DNA of 64,000 nucleotides from positions 2,482,001 through 2,546,000 of the forward strand of contig NZ_CP056775.1 of the NCBI RefSeq assembly GCF_016894445.1, read 5' to 3'. This document shows positions 6,879 through 16,036 of this stretch, piece by piece. Origin of the DNA: Dyadobacter sandarakinus (GTDB lineage Bacteria; Bacteroidota; Bacteroidia; Cytophagales; Spirosomataceae). The number at the start of each line of letters is the position of its first letter. The first letter of the stretch is position 1. Position numbers and translations under genes: made by a program. The notes beneath the pieces were generated by a model. That model was given only the letters and a program-made list of their open reading frames with translations, searched no databases and was not told the origin of the DNA.

Positions 6879-9533
6879 ATGACCTCGCATCAAATCCGAC
6901 AGGCTTTTCTTGATTTTTTTCGCAGCAAACAACACCTGATTGTCCCTTCGGCGCCCATGGTGGCCAAAAACGATCCTACCCTGATGTTTAATAACTCGGG
7001 TATGGCGCAGTTCAAGGACTTTTTTCTTGGCAATGGTACCCCGCCTTCCCAGCGGCTTGCAGATACGCAAAAATGTCTGCGGGTATCCGGTAAGCATAAT
7101 GACCTGGAAGATGTTGGTTTTGACACCTATCACCATACCATGTTTGAAATGCTCGGCAATTGGTCATTTGGTGATTACTTTAAAAAAGAAGCAATTACCT
7201 GGGCATGGGAGCTGCTTACCGAAGTGTACAAGCTGCCCAAAGACAGGCTCTACGTTTCCGTTTTTGAAGGAAATCAAAAAGACGGAGTTCCTTTTGATCA
7301 GGAAGCCTGGGATTTGTGGAAAGGCATTGTGGGAGAAGATCGGATCATTCTCGGTAACAAAAAGGATAATTTCTGGGAAATGGGCGATACCGGTCCATGC
7401 GGTCCCTGTTCAGAGATACACATTGACCTGCGGCCGGAGGCTGACATCGCCGGAGTGTCCGGCAAATCCCTGGTGAATAACGACCATCCGCAGGTGGTGG
7501 AGATCTGGAACCTGGTTTTCATGCAGTTTGAACGCAAGGCTGACGGTTCGCTCATACCGCTGCCAGCCACACATGTGGATACCGGAATGGGTTTTGAACG
7601 CCTTTGTATGGCTATACAGCAAAAAACATCGAACTACGATACGGACGTTTTCAGGAATACCATTGGAGTACTGGAAACGCTTTCAGGCAAACAGTACGGC
7701 GCTAATATCGAGCCGTTTGCAGACATTGCCATGCGCGTGATTGCCGACCATATCCGGGCTGTGGCATTTGCCATTACGGACGGACAGCTTCCTTCCAATG
7801 TAAAGGCGGGATATGTGATCCGCCGGATCCTGCGCAGGGCAGTGCGGTACGGATATTCTTACCTCGGCTTCCAGGAACCGTTTTTCCATAAGCTGATCCC
7901 TATTATTGCGGATCAGTTTAAAGACGTGTTCCCTGAACTGAAAGCACAGGAAGATTTTGTAACAAAAGTGATTCTGGAAGAAGAAAAAAGCTTCCTGAAA
8001 ACCCTGGAATCGGGATTGAAAAGGCTTGACACCATTACTTCAACGCTCACTGCCAAAGGATTGACGGTGATTGAAGGGACGGAGGTTTTTGAGCTCAGCG
8101 ATACCTTCGGATTTCCGGTGGACCTCACCGCGCTGATCGCACGGGAAAAGGGATTTCAGATCGATGAAGAAGGTTTTCAGAATGCATTGGCAGCGCAGAA
8201 AAACCGCTCACGCCAGGATGCGGCCAAAGAAGCCACCGACTGGATTGAGCTGCGTGATGCCGACGACATCGCGTTTCTGGGATACGATTTTGAAGAAACG
8301 CACAGCCATATTGTAAAGTACCGGAAGGTGAAGACCAAGACGGGAGAAGAATACCATATCGTACTCGACCGTACGCCATTCTATGCAGAAATGGGTGGTC
8401 AGGTTGGTGATACGGGTGAGCTCATTCTGAATTCAGAAGCGCATGGAACAAAGTCGGTGCGGATTGTGGATACCAAAAAGGAAAATGATCTGTTTGTCCA
8501 TATTTCGCGTGACCAGCATTTGGACGAAGCATTGCAGCAGGCCGGGCCGGTAGTAGCGCGCATCGACACGGCACGCCGCAACAGGATCAAATCCAATCAC
8601 AGCGCCACGCACCTTATGCTTTCTGCGATGCGGGAAATCCTGGGAAGCCACGTCGGGCAAAAAGGTTCGTTCCTGAATGACGAGGTGCTTCGCTTCGACT
8701 TCTCCCACTTTTCGAAAGTGACTGATGAAGAACTTGAAAAGATTGAAGATCGGGTAAATGAAAAGATCCGGGAAAACATCGCGCTGGAAGAACGCCGGAA
8801 CGTGCCCATCCAGCAGGCGCTTGCCGAGGGTGCGACGGCTACTTTCGGGGAAAAATATGGCGACTTTGTACGTCTGATCATCTTTGACCCTAAATATTCA
8901 TTTGAACTTTGCGGTGGTACGCATGTCCCTTCCACAGGCGAAATCGGCGTCTTCAAATTTATTTCGGAAGGCTCTGTATCGGCGGGCGTACGCCGGGTAG
9001 AGGCAGTAACGGGTGAAAAAGCGCTTGAAATCATGCGCAGGCAGGAAGAAACCCTGAATAAGATCAAAGACCTGCTGAAAAATCCAACGGACCTGGTGAA
9101 GTCTGTGGAAAGCCTGCTCGAAGAGCGGGCGGCATTGCAGAAAAAGATTGCCGTTTTGGAAAATGAAAAGATCCAGACGCTGAAAACGGCACTGATCAAC
9201 AGTATGGAAACGCACCGCACTTTTAACCTGATCGTAAAAAAAGTGGAGGTGCCAACAGCAGATTCGTTGAAGCAGCTTTCTTACGAGTTGCGCGACCAGG
9301 TCGAGAACCTGATCGCTGTATTTGGGACTGAAATTGGCGGCAAGCCTCAGCTATCTGTTTTCATTGCTGAAAATATCGTACAGGAAACCGGGCTCAATGC
9401 CGGTAAAATAGTAAAGGAACTGGCCAGAGAAATTCGCGGTGGCGGCGGCGGGCAGCCTTTCTTCGCCACCGCGGGAGGTTCGGATGCATCCGGGCTGGAC
9501 CTTGCGCTGGAAAAAGCCAAAGGGCTTTTTTGA
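6879..9533 (+). CDS. alaS: Alanyl-tRNA synthetase
   Basis: 884 residues from the ATG at 6879 (MTSHQIRQAFLDFF), which matches the usual N-terminus; the frame extends 35 codons further up without family resemblance, across the likely promoter. It charges tRNA-Ala with alanine in the cytoplasm. The class II catalytic core occupies about residues 1-250 (PSAPMVAKNDPTLMFNNSGM, GNWSFGDYFKKEA). The editing domain carries the zinc-binding HSATHLM and CGGTH motifs. The C-terminal part is the oligomerisation/C-Ala domain with a Gly-rich segment (RGGGGGQPFFATAGG). Length and motifs are normal. It appears to be transcribed alone. Confidence 0.98.
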   Translation: MTSHQIRQAFLDFFRSKQHLIVPSAPMVAKNDPTLMFNNSGMAQFKDFFLGNGTPPSQRLADTQKCLRVSGKHNDLEDVGFDTYHHTMFEMLGNWSFGDYFKKEAITWAWELLTEVYKLPKDRLYVSVFEGNQKDGVPFDQEAWDLWKGIVGEDRIILGNKKDNFWEMGDTGPCGPCSEIHIDLRPEADIAGVSGKSLVNNDHPQVVEIWNLVFMQFERKADGSLIPLPATHVDTGMGFERLCMAIQQKTSNYDTDVFRNTIGVLETLSGKQYGANIEPFADIAMRVIADHIRAVAFAITDGQLPSNVKAGYVIRRILRRAVRYGYSYLGFQEPFFHKLIPIIADQFKDVFPELKAQEDFVTKVILEEEKSFLKTLESGLKRLDTITSTLTAKGLTVIEGTEVFELSDTFGFPVDLTALIAREKGFQIDEEGFQNALAAQKNRSRQDAAKEATDWIELRDADDIAFLGYDFEETHSHIVKYRKVKTKTGEEYHIVLDRTPFYAEMGGQVGDTGELILNSEAHGTKSVRIVDTKKENDLFVHISRDQHLDEALQQAGPVVARIDTARRNRIKSNHSATHLMLSAMREILGSHVGQKGSFLNDEVLRFDFSHFSKVTDEELEKIEDRVNEKIRENIALEERRNVPIQQALAEGATATFGEKYGDFVRLIIFDPKYSFELCGGTHVPSTGEIGVFKFISEGSVSAGVRRVEAVTGEKALEIMRRQEETLNKIKDLLKNPTDLVKSVESLLEERAALQKKIAVLENEKIQTLKTALINSMETHRTFNLIVKKVEVPTADSLKQLSYELRDQVENLIAVFGTEIGGKPQLSVFIAENIVQETGLNAGKIVKELAREIRGGGGGQPFFATAGGSDASGLDLALEKAKGLF

Positions 9534-9558
9534 CAAAATTCAACCGAATAATTGCATG

Positions 9559-9581
9559 GCGGCCTGATTACCTCAGGCCGC
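9559..9581. terminator. Hairpin between convergent alaS and surface-repeat gene
   Basis: GCGGCCTGA and TCAGGCCGC form a perfect 9-bp stem around a 5-base loop, 25 bp after the alaS stop. The stop codon of the convergent minus-strand gene lies in the loop. There is no strong T-run on either strand, so its terminator activity is uncertain. Confidence 0.4.
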
Positions 9582-11349
9582 TTCCATATCGCCAGCTCAC
9601 GCCTGCCTGCCAGCCGATCCACGAGGTCATTTCATCCGCGATGCGGTAAGTCCGGTACCCTTTTGCAGGATATTTTTTATACCCGTCCTTCAACTTCTGA
9701 TCATCGTCATACTGGTAAAACGAGAAGGCCGGACCGGCAAACAACAGCAGCCTTTTGCCCAGTTTCAACGTTGCTGCGAGCTGCACCCGGTGCAGAAAAG
9801 AAATATCATCCCAGTTGCCCAGGTAGATGTTTTGTGTTCCCAGCTCCGCCGTCATACCCAACCGTTTGAACGGAAAAAACTCCCTGCCTATCCCTGCGCC
9901 AAAGGTATATGCCTTACTTCCCTCCTCCCACGAAGCCCCTGCCTGCAGTACTGTATAAAAATGATGCGTCCCCAGCTTCCAGGCAACATTCACAGGCACA
10001 ATTTCATTGGTATACACAGACACATTGGAGGTACTGTTTTTAATGAAATTCAGCAACCCGATACTCGCTCCGGAAGAGCTGTCGGCCACGTTGATTACTC
10101 CGATCTGTACTCCTTTCAGCCGGTGCGCGTAGTTTACAACTCCGATCTGGGTACCCTTCACCGTCTTTTTACCAATATTCACCCCGCCGGTAATCTGAGC
10201 GCCTGAAACATCCTCTTTGGCCAGGTTGACTGCACCCGATACCTGCAATCCGTCGAGATCATCCGAAGCCTGGTTATAGGCGCCTGAAATTTGAGCGCCG
10301 GTTATTTTCTCTGCTGCTGTACTGGCAAAGCCGCTTACCTGTGCGCCATGCACAGATCCTTTTGTTTTGTTGGCAAAGCCTGCTACCTGCGCTCCTATAA
10401 CCGACTGTGTCACGTGGTTCAGCAAACCGGCAATCTGTGCGCCTTTTACATCTCCCGAAACAAGATTGAAGCCACCGGCGATCTGTGCGTACTGCACGTT
10501 TCCATTTGAAATATTAAATCCGCCCGCGATCTCGGCTCCATCCGTACCGCCGGTGTAGCCGCCTGCCAGGTTCAATGAAAACTTGTTGATTACCTGCGAG
10601 CTCATTCTGCCCTGCGTGCTCAGGCCGGGTGTGAGGGAAGCCTGGTATGGGAGTGACACGAAAAATTGTCTAATATTCTGACCCTGCGCCTGAAGGCGGG
10701 CGGAAAGCAGCAAACGTCCGAGCCAGGTAGACGCACTGCCCGACTGCCTGACAATCAGCGTATCGAGGTTCACAACGTGCTGCCGGATACTTATCCTGAC
10801 TGGTTCCTGGCGGGCATTTTCCAGAACCAGCGTCGTATCCCCATATCCTATTTTACTGATGCTCAGCGAAACCGGATACGCACTTTCCCTCACTTTAAGC
10901 TGAAAATGTCCGTCTTCGCCGCTGAGGGAAGATATGAGCAGCTGGCGCGAGTATACACTGGCAAAATCCACCGGATTGTTCGTCTCTTCATCATAAATGT
11001 ACCCGTTGATGAAGTTGGACTTTTCGCGCGCCGGCGGCAGGATGATCAGGTACTCCCCTTTTTCTTTGTATTGGTAATTGGTTTTAAAAAGCTGCCCCAG
11101 TACCTGCTTTACGGTTTTTTCACTCACATTAAGACTCACCAGGCTGTCGCCGGGAACCAGGTTACTGTTGTAGGAAAAACTGAATTTGCCCTGAGTACTG
11201 ATCATTTTCAGCACCGACGAAACCGCTTCCTGTTTGACTTTCACAGTTACAATCCTGTTGAGCAGGTGCTGACCCTGGCACATCGCCGGAAAAAACAGGA
11301 GCAAGACAGCATATCTTAGCAAGGCTGGTAGTCCGAAAATCTTTTTCAT
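9568..11349 (-). CDS. STN-domain and LA_2272-type surface-repeat protein
   Basis: 593 residues with a signal peptide (ending about residue 26, MCQGQ). A secretin/TonB short N-terminal domain follows (about 30-105; VTVKVKQEAVSSVLKMIS, ending YLIILPP), then a carboxypeptidase-regulatory-like Ig fold (about 113-195, NGYIYDEETNNPVDFASV). The centre (about 255-430) is a run of some ten degenerate repeats of about 17-20 residues with the core GAQIAG.xN or GVQIGVxN, which should form a beta-solenoid or barrel-like surface structure. The last 150 residues are rich in alternating beta pattern and end in an aromatic-rich segment. It is likely in the outer membrane. The repeats resemble those named LA_2272 after a Leptospira protein, and the function of that family is not known. 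Confidence 0.75.
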   Translation of the reverse strand: MKKIFGLPALLRYAVLLLFFPAMCQGQHLLNRIVTVKVKQEAVSSVLKMISTQGKFSFSYNSNLVPGDSLVSLNVSEKTVKQVLGQLFKTNYQYKEKGEYLIILPPAREKSNFINGYIYDEETNNPVDFASVYSRQLLISSLSGEDGHFQLKVRESAYPVSLSISKIGYGDTTLVLENARQEPVRISIRQHVVNLDTLIVRQSGSASTWLGRLLLSARLQAQGQNIRQFFVSLPYQASLTPGLSTQGRMSSQVINKFSLNLAGGYTGGTDGAEIAGGFNISNGNVQYAQIAGGFNLVSGDVKGAQIAGLLNHVTQSVIGAQVAGFANKTKGSVHGAQVSGFASTAAEKITGAQISGAYNQASDDLDGLQVSGAVNLAKEDVSGAQITGGVNIGKKTVKGTQIGVVNYAHRLKGVQIGVINVADSSSGASIGLLNFIKNSTSNVSVYTNEIVPVNVAWKLGTHHFYTVLQAGASWEEGSKAYTFGAGIGREFFPFKRLGMTAELGTQNIYLGNWDDISFLHRVQLAATLKLGKRLLLFAGPAFSFYQYDDDQKLKDGYKKYPAKGYRTYRIADEMTSWIGWQAGVSWRYGSGLR

Positions 11350-11402
11350 ATCGAAAGTTAAATGGTATTTGAAAAATGCATTCAGACAAGCGGCATGAAA
11401 AA

Positions 11403-11442
11403 AGCCCGGTCAGGTTGCTCTACTTGGACAACCGACCGGGCT
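11403..11442 (-). terminator. Rho-independent terminator of katA
   Basis: AGCCCGGTC.GGTTG pairs with CAACC.ACCGGGCT around an 11-base loop. Read on the minus strand, the stem is followed by TTTTTT, and it lies 75 bp after the katA stop. It faces the right way for katA. Confidence 0.85.
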
Positions 11443-11517
11443 CTTACCCCCATGTGGAATGATAAATCTGTTTAATGCAGAGCGCAATAAAGACGCCTTT
11501 CCAAACCAGGCACCAGA

Positions 11518-13011
11518 TCAGTGGTGGGCAAACATCGACGCATCTATCTCAATGCCAAGCCCTTCTGCAATGCGTGCACCCAGTTCCGGGTCGGCGCGGA
11601 AAAAGTGGCATAGCTGCCGGTTAAGGATCACCTCGCGCTTGGGGCCATTGACGGCGGTGAGGGAAGCCAGCAGGTTGTTGACCTGCGTGGTCCTTTCCTC
11701 GTCCGTAAATACCTGCCTGAACAACACACCCGGCTGGGTGTAGTGGTCATTTTCATGCTCACCATTGCGGTCGTACCAGTCAGCAGTAAGTGAATCCAGC
11801 TGCAAAGCGGGCTCTTTATAACTGTGATCTACTTCAATATCATCAAAACTGTTTGGAAAGTAGTTGGGGGCGTCACCGCCGTTTCCATCCAGCCGCATCT
11901 GTCCGTCACGCTGGTAATTGTTCGTCGCGTACGGGCACCGGTTTACCGGCAGCTGCTCGAAGTTGGCGCCCAGCCGGTAGCGGTGCGCATCCGGGTACGC
12001 GAGCAAGCGGCCCTGCAGCATTTTGTCGGGCGAGTAGCCGATACCATCTACTACATGCGACGGCGCAAATGCAGCCTGCTCCACATCTGCAAAGAAGTTA
12101 TTGGGAATTTTGTTCAGTTCGAGCGTACCCACGTCGATCAGCGGGAACTCGCCCTGCGGCCACACCTTGGTCAGGTCAAAAGGATTCCAGCGGAAAGTAC
12201 GGGTTTGCTCCTCCGTCATGACCTGAATCTTCATTGCCCATTTTGGAAAATCACCCGCGTCGATAGACTCCACGAGGTCGCGCTGCGCCCAATCTGCGTC
12301 CATACCCTTCATCCTGCCCGCTTCTGCATTCGTGAAGTTTTTGATTTTCTGCAGCGTCTTAAAGTGGAACTTCACGTATACACGCTCATGCTGACTGTTG
12401 ATCAGCGAAAAGGTATGGCTTCCAAAACCGTGCATGTGGCGGTAGCTGTATGGCGTGCCGCGATCGCTGAACAGGAACATGATCTGGTGCAGGCTCTCGG
12501 GATTGAGCGACCAGAAGTCCCACATCATGGTTGCACTTTTACAGTTGGTGCGCGGATCCCTCTTTTGGGTATGTATAAAATCAGGAAATTTCTTAGGGTC
12601 TTTGATAAAAAAAATAGGCGTATTGTTCCCTACCAGGTCCCAGTTGCCATCCTCCGTATAAAACTTTAATGCAAAACCCCGCGGGTCACGTTCGGTATCT
12701 GCCGATCCTTTTTCACCGCCCACCGTCGAGAAGCGCAGAAAGACCTTTGTTTCCTTCCCTACTTCACTGAAAAGCTTCGCTTTGGTGAACTGCGTAATAT
12801 CATGTGTGACCGTGAAGGTACCATAGGCGCCGGAACCTTTTGCGTGGACAACCCTTTCCGGTATACGTTCGCGGTTGAAGTGGGCCATTTTTTCGTGCAG
12901 GAATACATCCTGCAACAAAACCGGCCCACGCGGACCGGCAGTCATGGAATTTTCATTTTCAGCATACGGCCTTCCCGAAGCTGTGGTCAGCTTTTTCTTT
13001 TCGTCCGACAT
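11518..13011 (-). CDS. katA: Monofunctional haem catalase
   Basis: 497 residues, the usual length of small-subunit (clade 3) catalases. It converts hydrogen peroxide to water and oxygen. The distal histidine is H56 in RVVHAKGSGAYG, and the proximal haem-ligand tyrosine lies in LLAYPDAHRYRLG. The early region (GRPYAENENSMTAGPRGP) and GNNTPIFFIKDP are typical. There is no signal peptide, so it is cytoplasmic. The segment after the haem tyrosine reads RLGANFEQLPVN rather than the more common RLGPNY, a mild variation. It is divergent from an OxyR-type regulator 175 bp away, which supports peroxide-inducible control. Confidence 0.98.
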   Translation of the reverse strand: MSDEKKKLTTASGRPYAENENSMTAGPRGPVLLQDVFLHEKMAHFNRERIPERVVHAKGSGAYGTFTVTHDITQFTKAKLFSEVGKETKVFLRFSTVGGEKGSADTERDPRGFALKFYTEDGNWDLVGNNTPIFFIKDPKKFPDFIHTQKRDPRTNCKSATMMWDFWSLNPESLHQIMFLFSDRGTPYSYRHMHGFGSHTFSLINSQHERVYVKFHFKTLQKIKNFTNAEAGRMKGMDADWAQRDLVESIDAGDFPKWAMKIQVMTEEQTRTFRWNPFDLTKVWPQGEFPLIDVGTLELNKIPNNFFADVEQAAFAPSHVVDGIGYSPDKMLQGRLLAYPDAHRYRLGANFEQLPVNRCPYATNNYQRDGQMRLDGNGGDAPNYFPNSFDDIEVDHSYKEPALQLDSLTADWYDRNGEHENDHYTQPGVLFRQVFTDEERTTQVNNLLASLTAVNGPKREVILNRQLCHFFRADPELGARIAEGLGIEIDASMFAHH

Positions 13012-13091
13012 TGTGATGTGCTTTTAACTGGTGAAAAAAATTATGTCACAATGCTAGCGGGTTCAGGATAATAAATCAAAATGATTGTTTT

Positions 13092-13099
13092 TATATTTG
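13092..13099 (+). promoter_or_regulatory. Candidate -7 element for oxyR
   Basis: TATATTTG fits the Bacteroidota TAnnTTTG element, 87 bp before the oxyR start in the katA-oxyR divergent gap. No clear -33 element is visible, so it is only a candidate. The OxyR operator that would control katA should also lie in this gap, but I could not define it. Confidence 0.4.
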
Positions 13100-13186
13100 T
13101 ATAAATTCAATCTATTTACCTGCAAGTTGAAGCGGCTAACCCGGCTGGTTTTCTTCACAAGCTTTTAGTGACCATTTACAACCCTG

Positions 13187-14119
13187 ATGAACATTCAACA
13201 ACTCGAATACATTGTTGCAGTAGATAATTACCGGCATTTCGTTCAGGCGGCGGAGCACTGCAATGTGACCCAACCTACCCTTTCCATGATGATCCGCAAG
13301 CTGGAAGAGGAACTCTCCATCAAAATTTTCGATCGTACCAAGCAGCCGGTCGTACCTACCGGCATTGGCCGCGAAGTGATTGACCAGGCTAAAACCGTGC
13401 TGCGTGAAGCGTCAAGGATGTCGGAGATTGCAAAGCATTTCAATGGTGACCTGTCGGGCGAGCTGCGGATCGGTGTCATCCCGACCATCGCGCCGTACCT
13501 GCTGCCGCACGTGGTCAATCCATTTATAACGGAATATCCCCAAATTCGCCTGCACGTCTCCGAAATGATCACAGAGCGGATCATCACCGACCTGAAAACG
13601 GGGAATCTGGATGCGGGTATTGTTGCTTCCCTGGCAGAAGAGAGCAGCTTATATGAGATCCCGCTGTACAAGGAGCGTTTTTTTGCATTTGTATCCGAAA
13701 ACACGGGGCTGTTTTCCAAACAGTACATTTTGCCATCCGACATTGAGCCCAATGAGCTCTGGCTGCTCGAAGAGGGCCACTGTTTCCGCACCCAGATCCA
13801 ACGCTTGTGTGAACTAAGCCGCAACAGCCAGTTCGGCAGCAGCTTTAACTATCGTTCGGGCAGCATCGAAACACTGATCCGCCTGGTGGAGAAAAACGGC
13901 GGGATCACGATCCTGCCCGAGATGGCCGTCCACGAACTTTCCGAGGAGCGGCGCAGGCATATCCGGAACTTCCGTTTTCCCGAGCCCGCCCGCGAAGTGT
14001 GCCTGGTAGTCAGCAGGGAGCAAATGAAAAGCCGCCTTATTGATGCATTGAAGTCGGGGATCATCGGCCACCTGCCCGTAAAAATGGCGGGCGACGAGGC
14101 CGGGATCCGGGTACTCTGA
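13187..14119 (+). CDS. oxyR: LysR-family peroxide sensor OxyR
   Basis: 310 residues. An N-terminal winged helix-turn-helix (MNIQQLEYIVAVDNYRHFVQ, VTQPTLSMMIRKLEEEL) is followed by a LysR substrate-binding domain. The two redox cysteines of OxyR are present as C199 and C208 in GHCFRTQIQRLC, with the same spacing and numbering as in E. coli OxyR. In that protein they form the peroxide-sensing disulphide. The divergent catalase gene next door is the classical target. It ends 66 bp before the convergent polX-like gene, and no strong terminator is visible between them. Confidence 0.96.
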   Translation: MNIQQLEYIVAVDNYRHFVQAAEHCNVTQPTLSMMIRKLEEELSIKIFDRTKQPVVPTGIGREVIDQAKTVLREASRMSEIAKHFNGDLSGELRIGVIPTIAPYLLPHVVNPFITEYPQIRLHVSEMITERIITDLKTGNLDAGIVASLAEESSLYEIPLYKERFFAFVSENTGLFSKQYILPSDIEPNELWLLEEGHCFRTQIQRLCELSRNSQFGSSFNYRSGSIETLIRLVEKNGGITILPEMAVHELSEERRRHIRNFRFPEPAREVCLVVSREQMKSRLIDALKSGIIGHLPVKMAGDEAGIRVL

Positions 14120-14185
14120 CGAATGCAGGGTAATTGTGCATTTGTCAAATACAATCACCAACTATAAAATACAACCACCCGCAGG

Positions 14186-15913
14186 CTATGCCGGTGAGCC
14201 AAACAGCTTCCGGCGGTCGGCCAGGTAGGACTCCATCTTGTCCAGCGAAAATGCATTGAAGGTACTCTCGGCCGTCAGGCCGCCTTTCCTGGCTACGGCT
14301 ACGCCATAATGCATGTCGTGATAGCCCTCCATGGCGTGAGCGTCGGGATTGATGCTGAGCAGTACACCTTTTTCCATACAATATGAAATCCACCGCCAAT
14401 CCAGGTCGAGGCGCCAGGGAGATGCATTGATCTCAATCACAACCTGACGTTCCGCGCAGGCATCAATGATAACCTTATGATCAATCGGGTAACCTTCCCT
14501 AGAAAGCAGCAGTCTGCCTGTGGGATGTCCTAAAATAGTGGTGTACGGATTTTCAATAGCCCTCAGCAGCCGTGCAGTGGCTTTTTCCTGCGACATGGTC
14601 AGGTTACTATGCACCGAAGCCACAATGTAGTCGAAGCTGGCCAGGATTTCCGCAGGATAATCGAGCGAACCATCGCCCAGGATGTCCGACTCGGTTCCTT
14701 TCAGGATTTTAAATGGTTTTACAGGATCCCCGGCAGCAAACAGGGCATTCAGTTTATCAATCTCGGCATGCTGGCGAAGCACATCTTCTATTTTCAATCC
14801 CTGCGCGTAGGTCGCTGTCTGGGAATGGTCGGCGATGCCTAAGTACTCAAATCCGAGATCCCGGCAATACCGCGCCATTTGTTCCAGCGTATGCTGGCCG
14901 TCCGAGTACGTACTATGGTTGTGCAGGATGCCGCGCAGATCGTTCCAGGTCACAAGCTGGTCGGGGGAATGACGCTCGGCCCAGGCAAATTCCCCGGCTC
15001 CTTCGCGCATTTCGGGCACAATGTATGGCAGGCCTGCATTGATATAAATCGCCTGCTCACTTTCGGCAGGCTCATAATAGGCTTTTTTCCAGAGGGTACT
15101 ACCCGTTGTTGTGACATACCCGAGGTGCTCCGCATCAGCCGTTTCCAGAAACAGTTCATTTACCATCCGGTCAGGCTGCACGGCCAAGATCTCGATCTCG
15201 ATCGCAAAGTCCTGCACATGTCCGCGCCACACAAAGGGCGAGGAGCGCTTCTCGTCCTGTACCAGCAATGGTGTTTCTCCGATGATCGTCTGCAGGAGCG
15301 CAGGCGAATCCGTTCCCACAAGTACCACAATGCTTTCCGCGGTTTCCGTGCGGCGGCGTACATCCCCTGCTACTTCCACCATTTCAAATGTTTTTTTCAG
15401 CTCATGACAGATCATATCGGTCACTATCGCGGCCTTGTCCATCCTTAACTTTCCGGCCTGGTCTTTGAGGAATGCCAGTGAATCGAGGATTTTTTGCTGT
15501 ATGTTTCCGCCAAAACCTTTGAGCTTGGCCACGCTTCCATTGAGGCAGGCCAGTTCCAGTTCGTGCAGATTGTCGATCCCGAGCTCTTTCCAGAGCAAAG
15601 CAATCTTTTTTGCACCTATTCCCTTAATATTGAACATTTCCATCACGCCGAGCGGCGTATTGGCAAGGAGCTGTTCCAGTTCAGGAAAGGTGCCGGTCTG
15701 AGTGATCTGCATGATTTTGCCCGCAGTACTTTTGCCAATGCCCTGCAATTTCACCAGCTCAGCTTCCGTCATGTGCTGCAACTCGCCCTCCTTGTATTTG
15801 TCGAGGTAAAAAGCGGCAATGGAGTAGCCCTTGATCTTGAAAGGGTCGGCGCCATGCAGCTCCATCAGCTTGGCAGTGAGTTCCAGTATCTCGACAATTT
15901 CGGGATTGCTCAT
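14186..15913 (-). CDS. polX: PolX-family protein: degenerate polymerase beta domain plus PHP phosphoesterase
   Basis: 575 residues with full PolX architecture. Helix-hairpin-helix regions (VKLQGIGKSTAGKI, FNIKGIGAKKIALL) are followed by a polymerase-beta-like nucleotidyltransferase domain (about 165-315) and a C-terminal PHP domain (about 325-575). PHP metal ligands are all apparent: HNHSTYSDG, GIADHSQ, KGTESDI, ASVHSN, GHPTGR, EINASP and NPDAHA. The polymerase site is altered. The usual GS.RR and DxD pair is replaced by AGDVRRRTETAESIVVLV (about 182-199), which lacks both catalytic aspartates, and the expected third aspartate is replaced by Glu in AIEIEIL. I infer a nuclease or phosphoesterase that still binds DNA but does not polymerise. 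Confidence 0.9.
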   Translation of the reverse strand: MSNPEIVEILELTAKLMELHGADPFKIKGYSIAAFYLDKYKEGELQHMTEAELVKLQGIGKSTAGKIMQITQTGTFPELEQLLANTPLGVMEMFNIKGIGAKKIALLWKELGIDNLHELELACLNGSVAKLKGFGGNIQQKILDSLAFLKDQAGKLRMDKAAIVTDMICHELKKTFEMVEVAGDVRRRTETAESIVVLVGTDSPALLQTIIGETPLLVQDEKRSSPFVWRGHVQDFAIEIEILAVQPDRMVNELFLETADAEHLGYVTTTGSTLWKKAYYEPAESEQAIYINAGLPYIVPEMREGAGEFAWAERHSPDQLVTWNDLRGILHNHSTYSDGQHTLEQMARYCRDLGFEYLGIADHSQTATYAQGLKIEDVLRQHAEIDKLNALFAAGDPVKPFKILKGTESDILGDGSLDYPAEILASFDYIVASVHSNLTMSQEKATARLLRAIENPYTTILGHPTGRLLLSREGYPIDHKVIIDACAERQVVIEINASPWRLDLDWRWISYCMEKGVLLSINPDAHAMEGYHDMHYGVAVARKGGLTAESTFNAFSLDKMESYLADRRKLFGSPA

Positions 15914-16036
15914 AAAAACAGCGGTTAATATTCTTTGCGAAGTAAGACGTATGCAGGCCTATTTGCAAATGTTAAGCCTTTTTGCCGCTTCAAGTAGTTC
16001 TGGAAATTTATTGACTTAACTAGAAAAAACTGAACG

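Noticed and set aside
11824..12669. 281-codon plus-strand frame opposite katA
   Set aside because: Antisense shadow of the catalase gene with no recognisable domain or ribosome site.
14120..14185. Terminator between convergent oxyR and polX-like genes
   Set aside because: No stable stem with a T-run could be found by eye on either strand.
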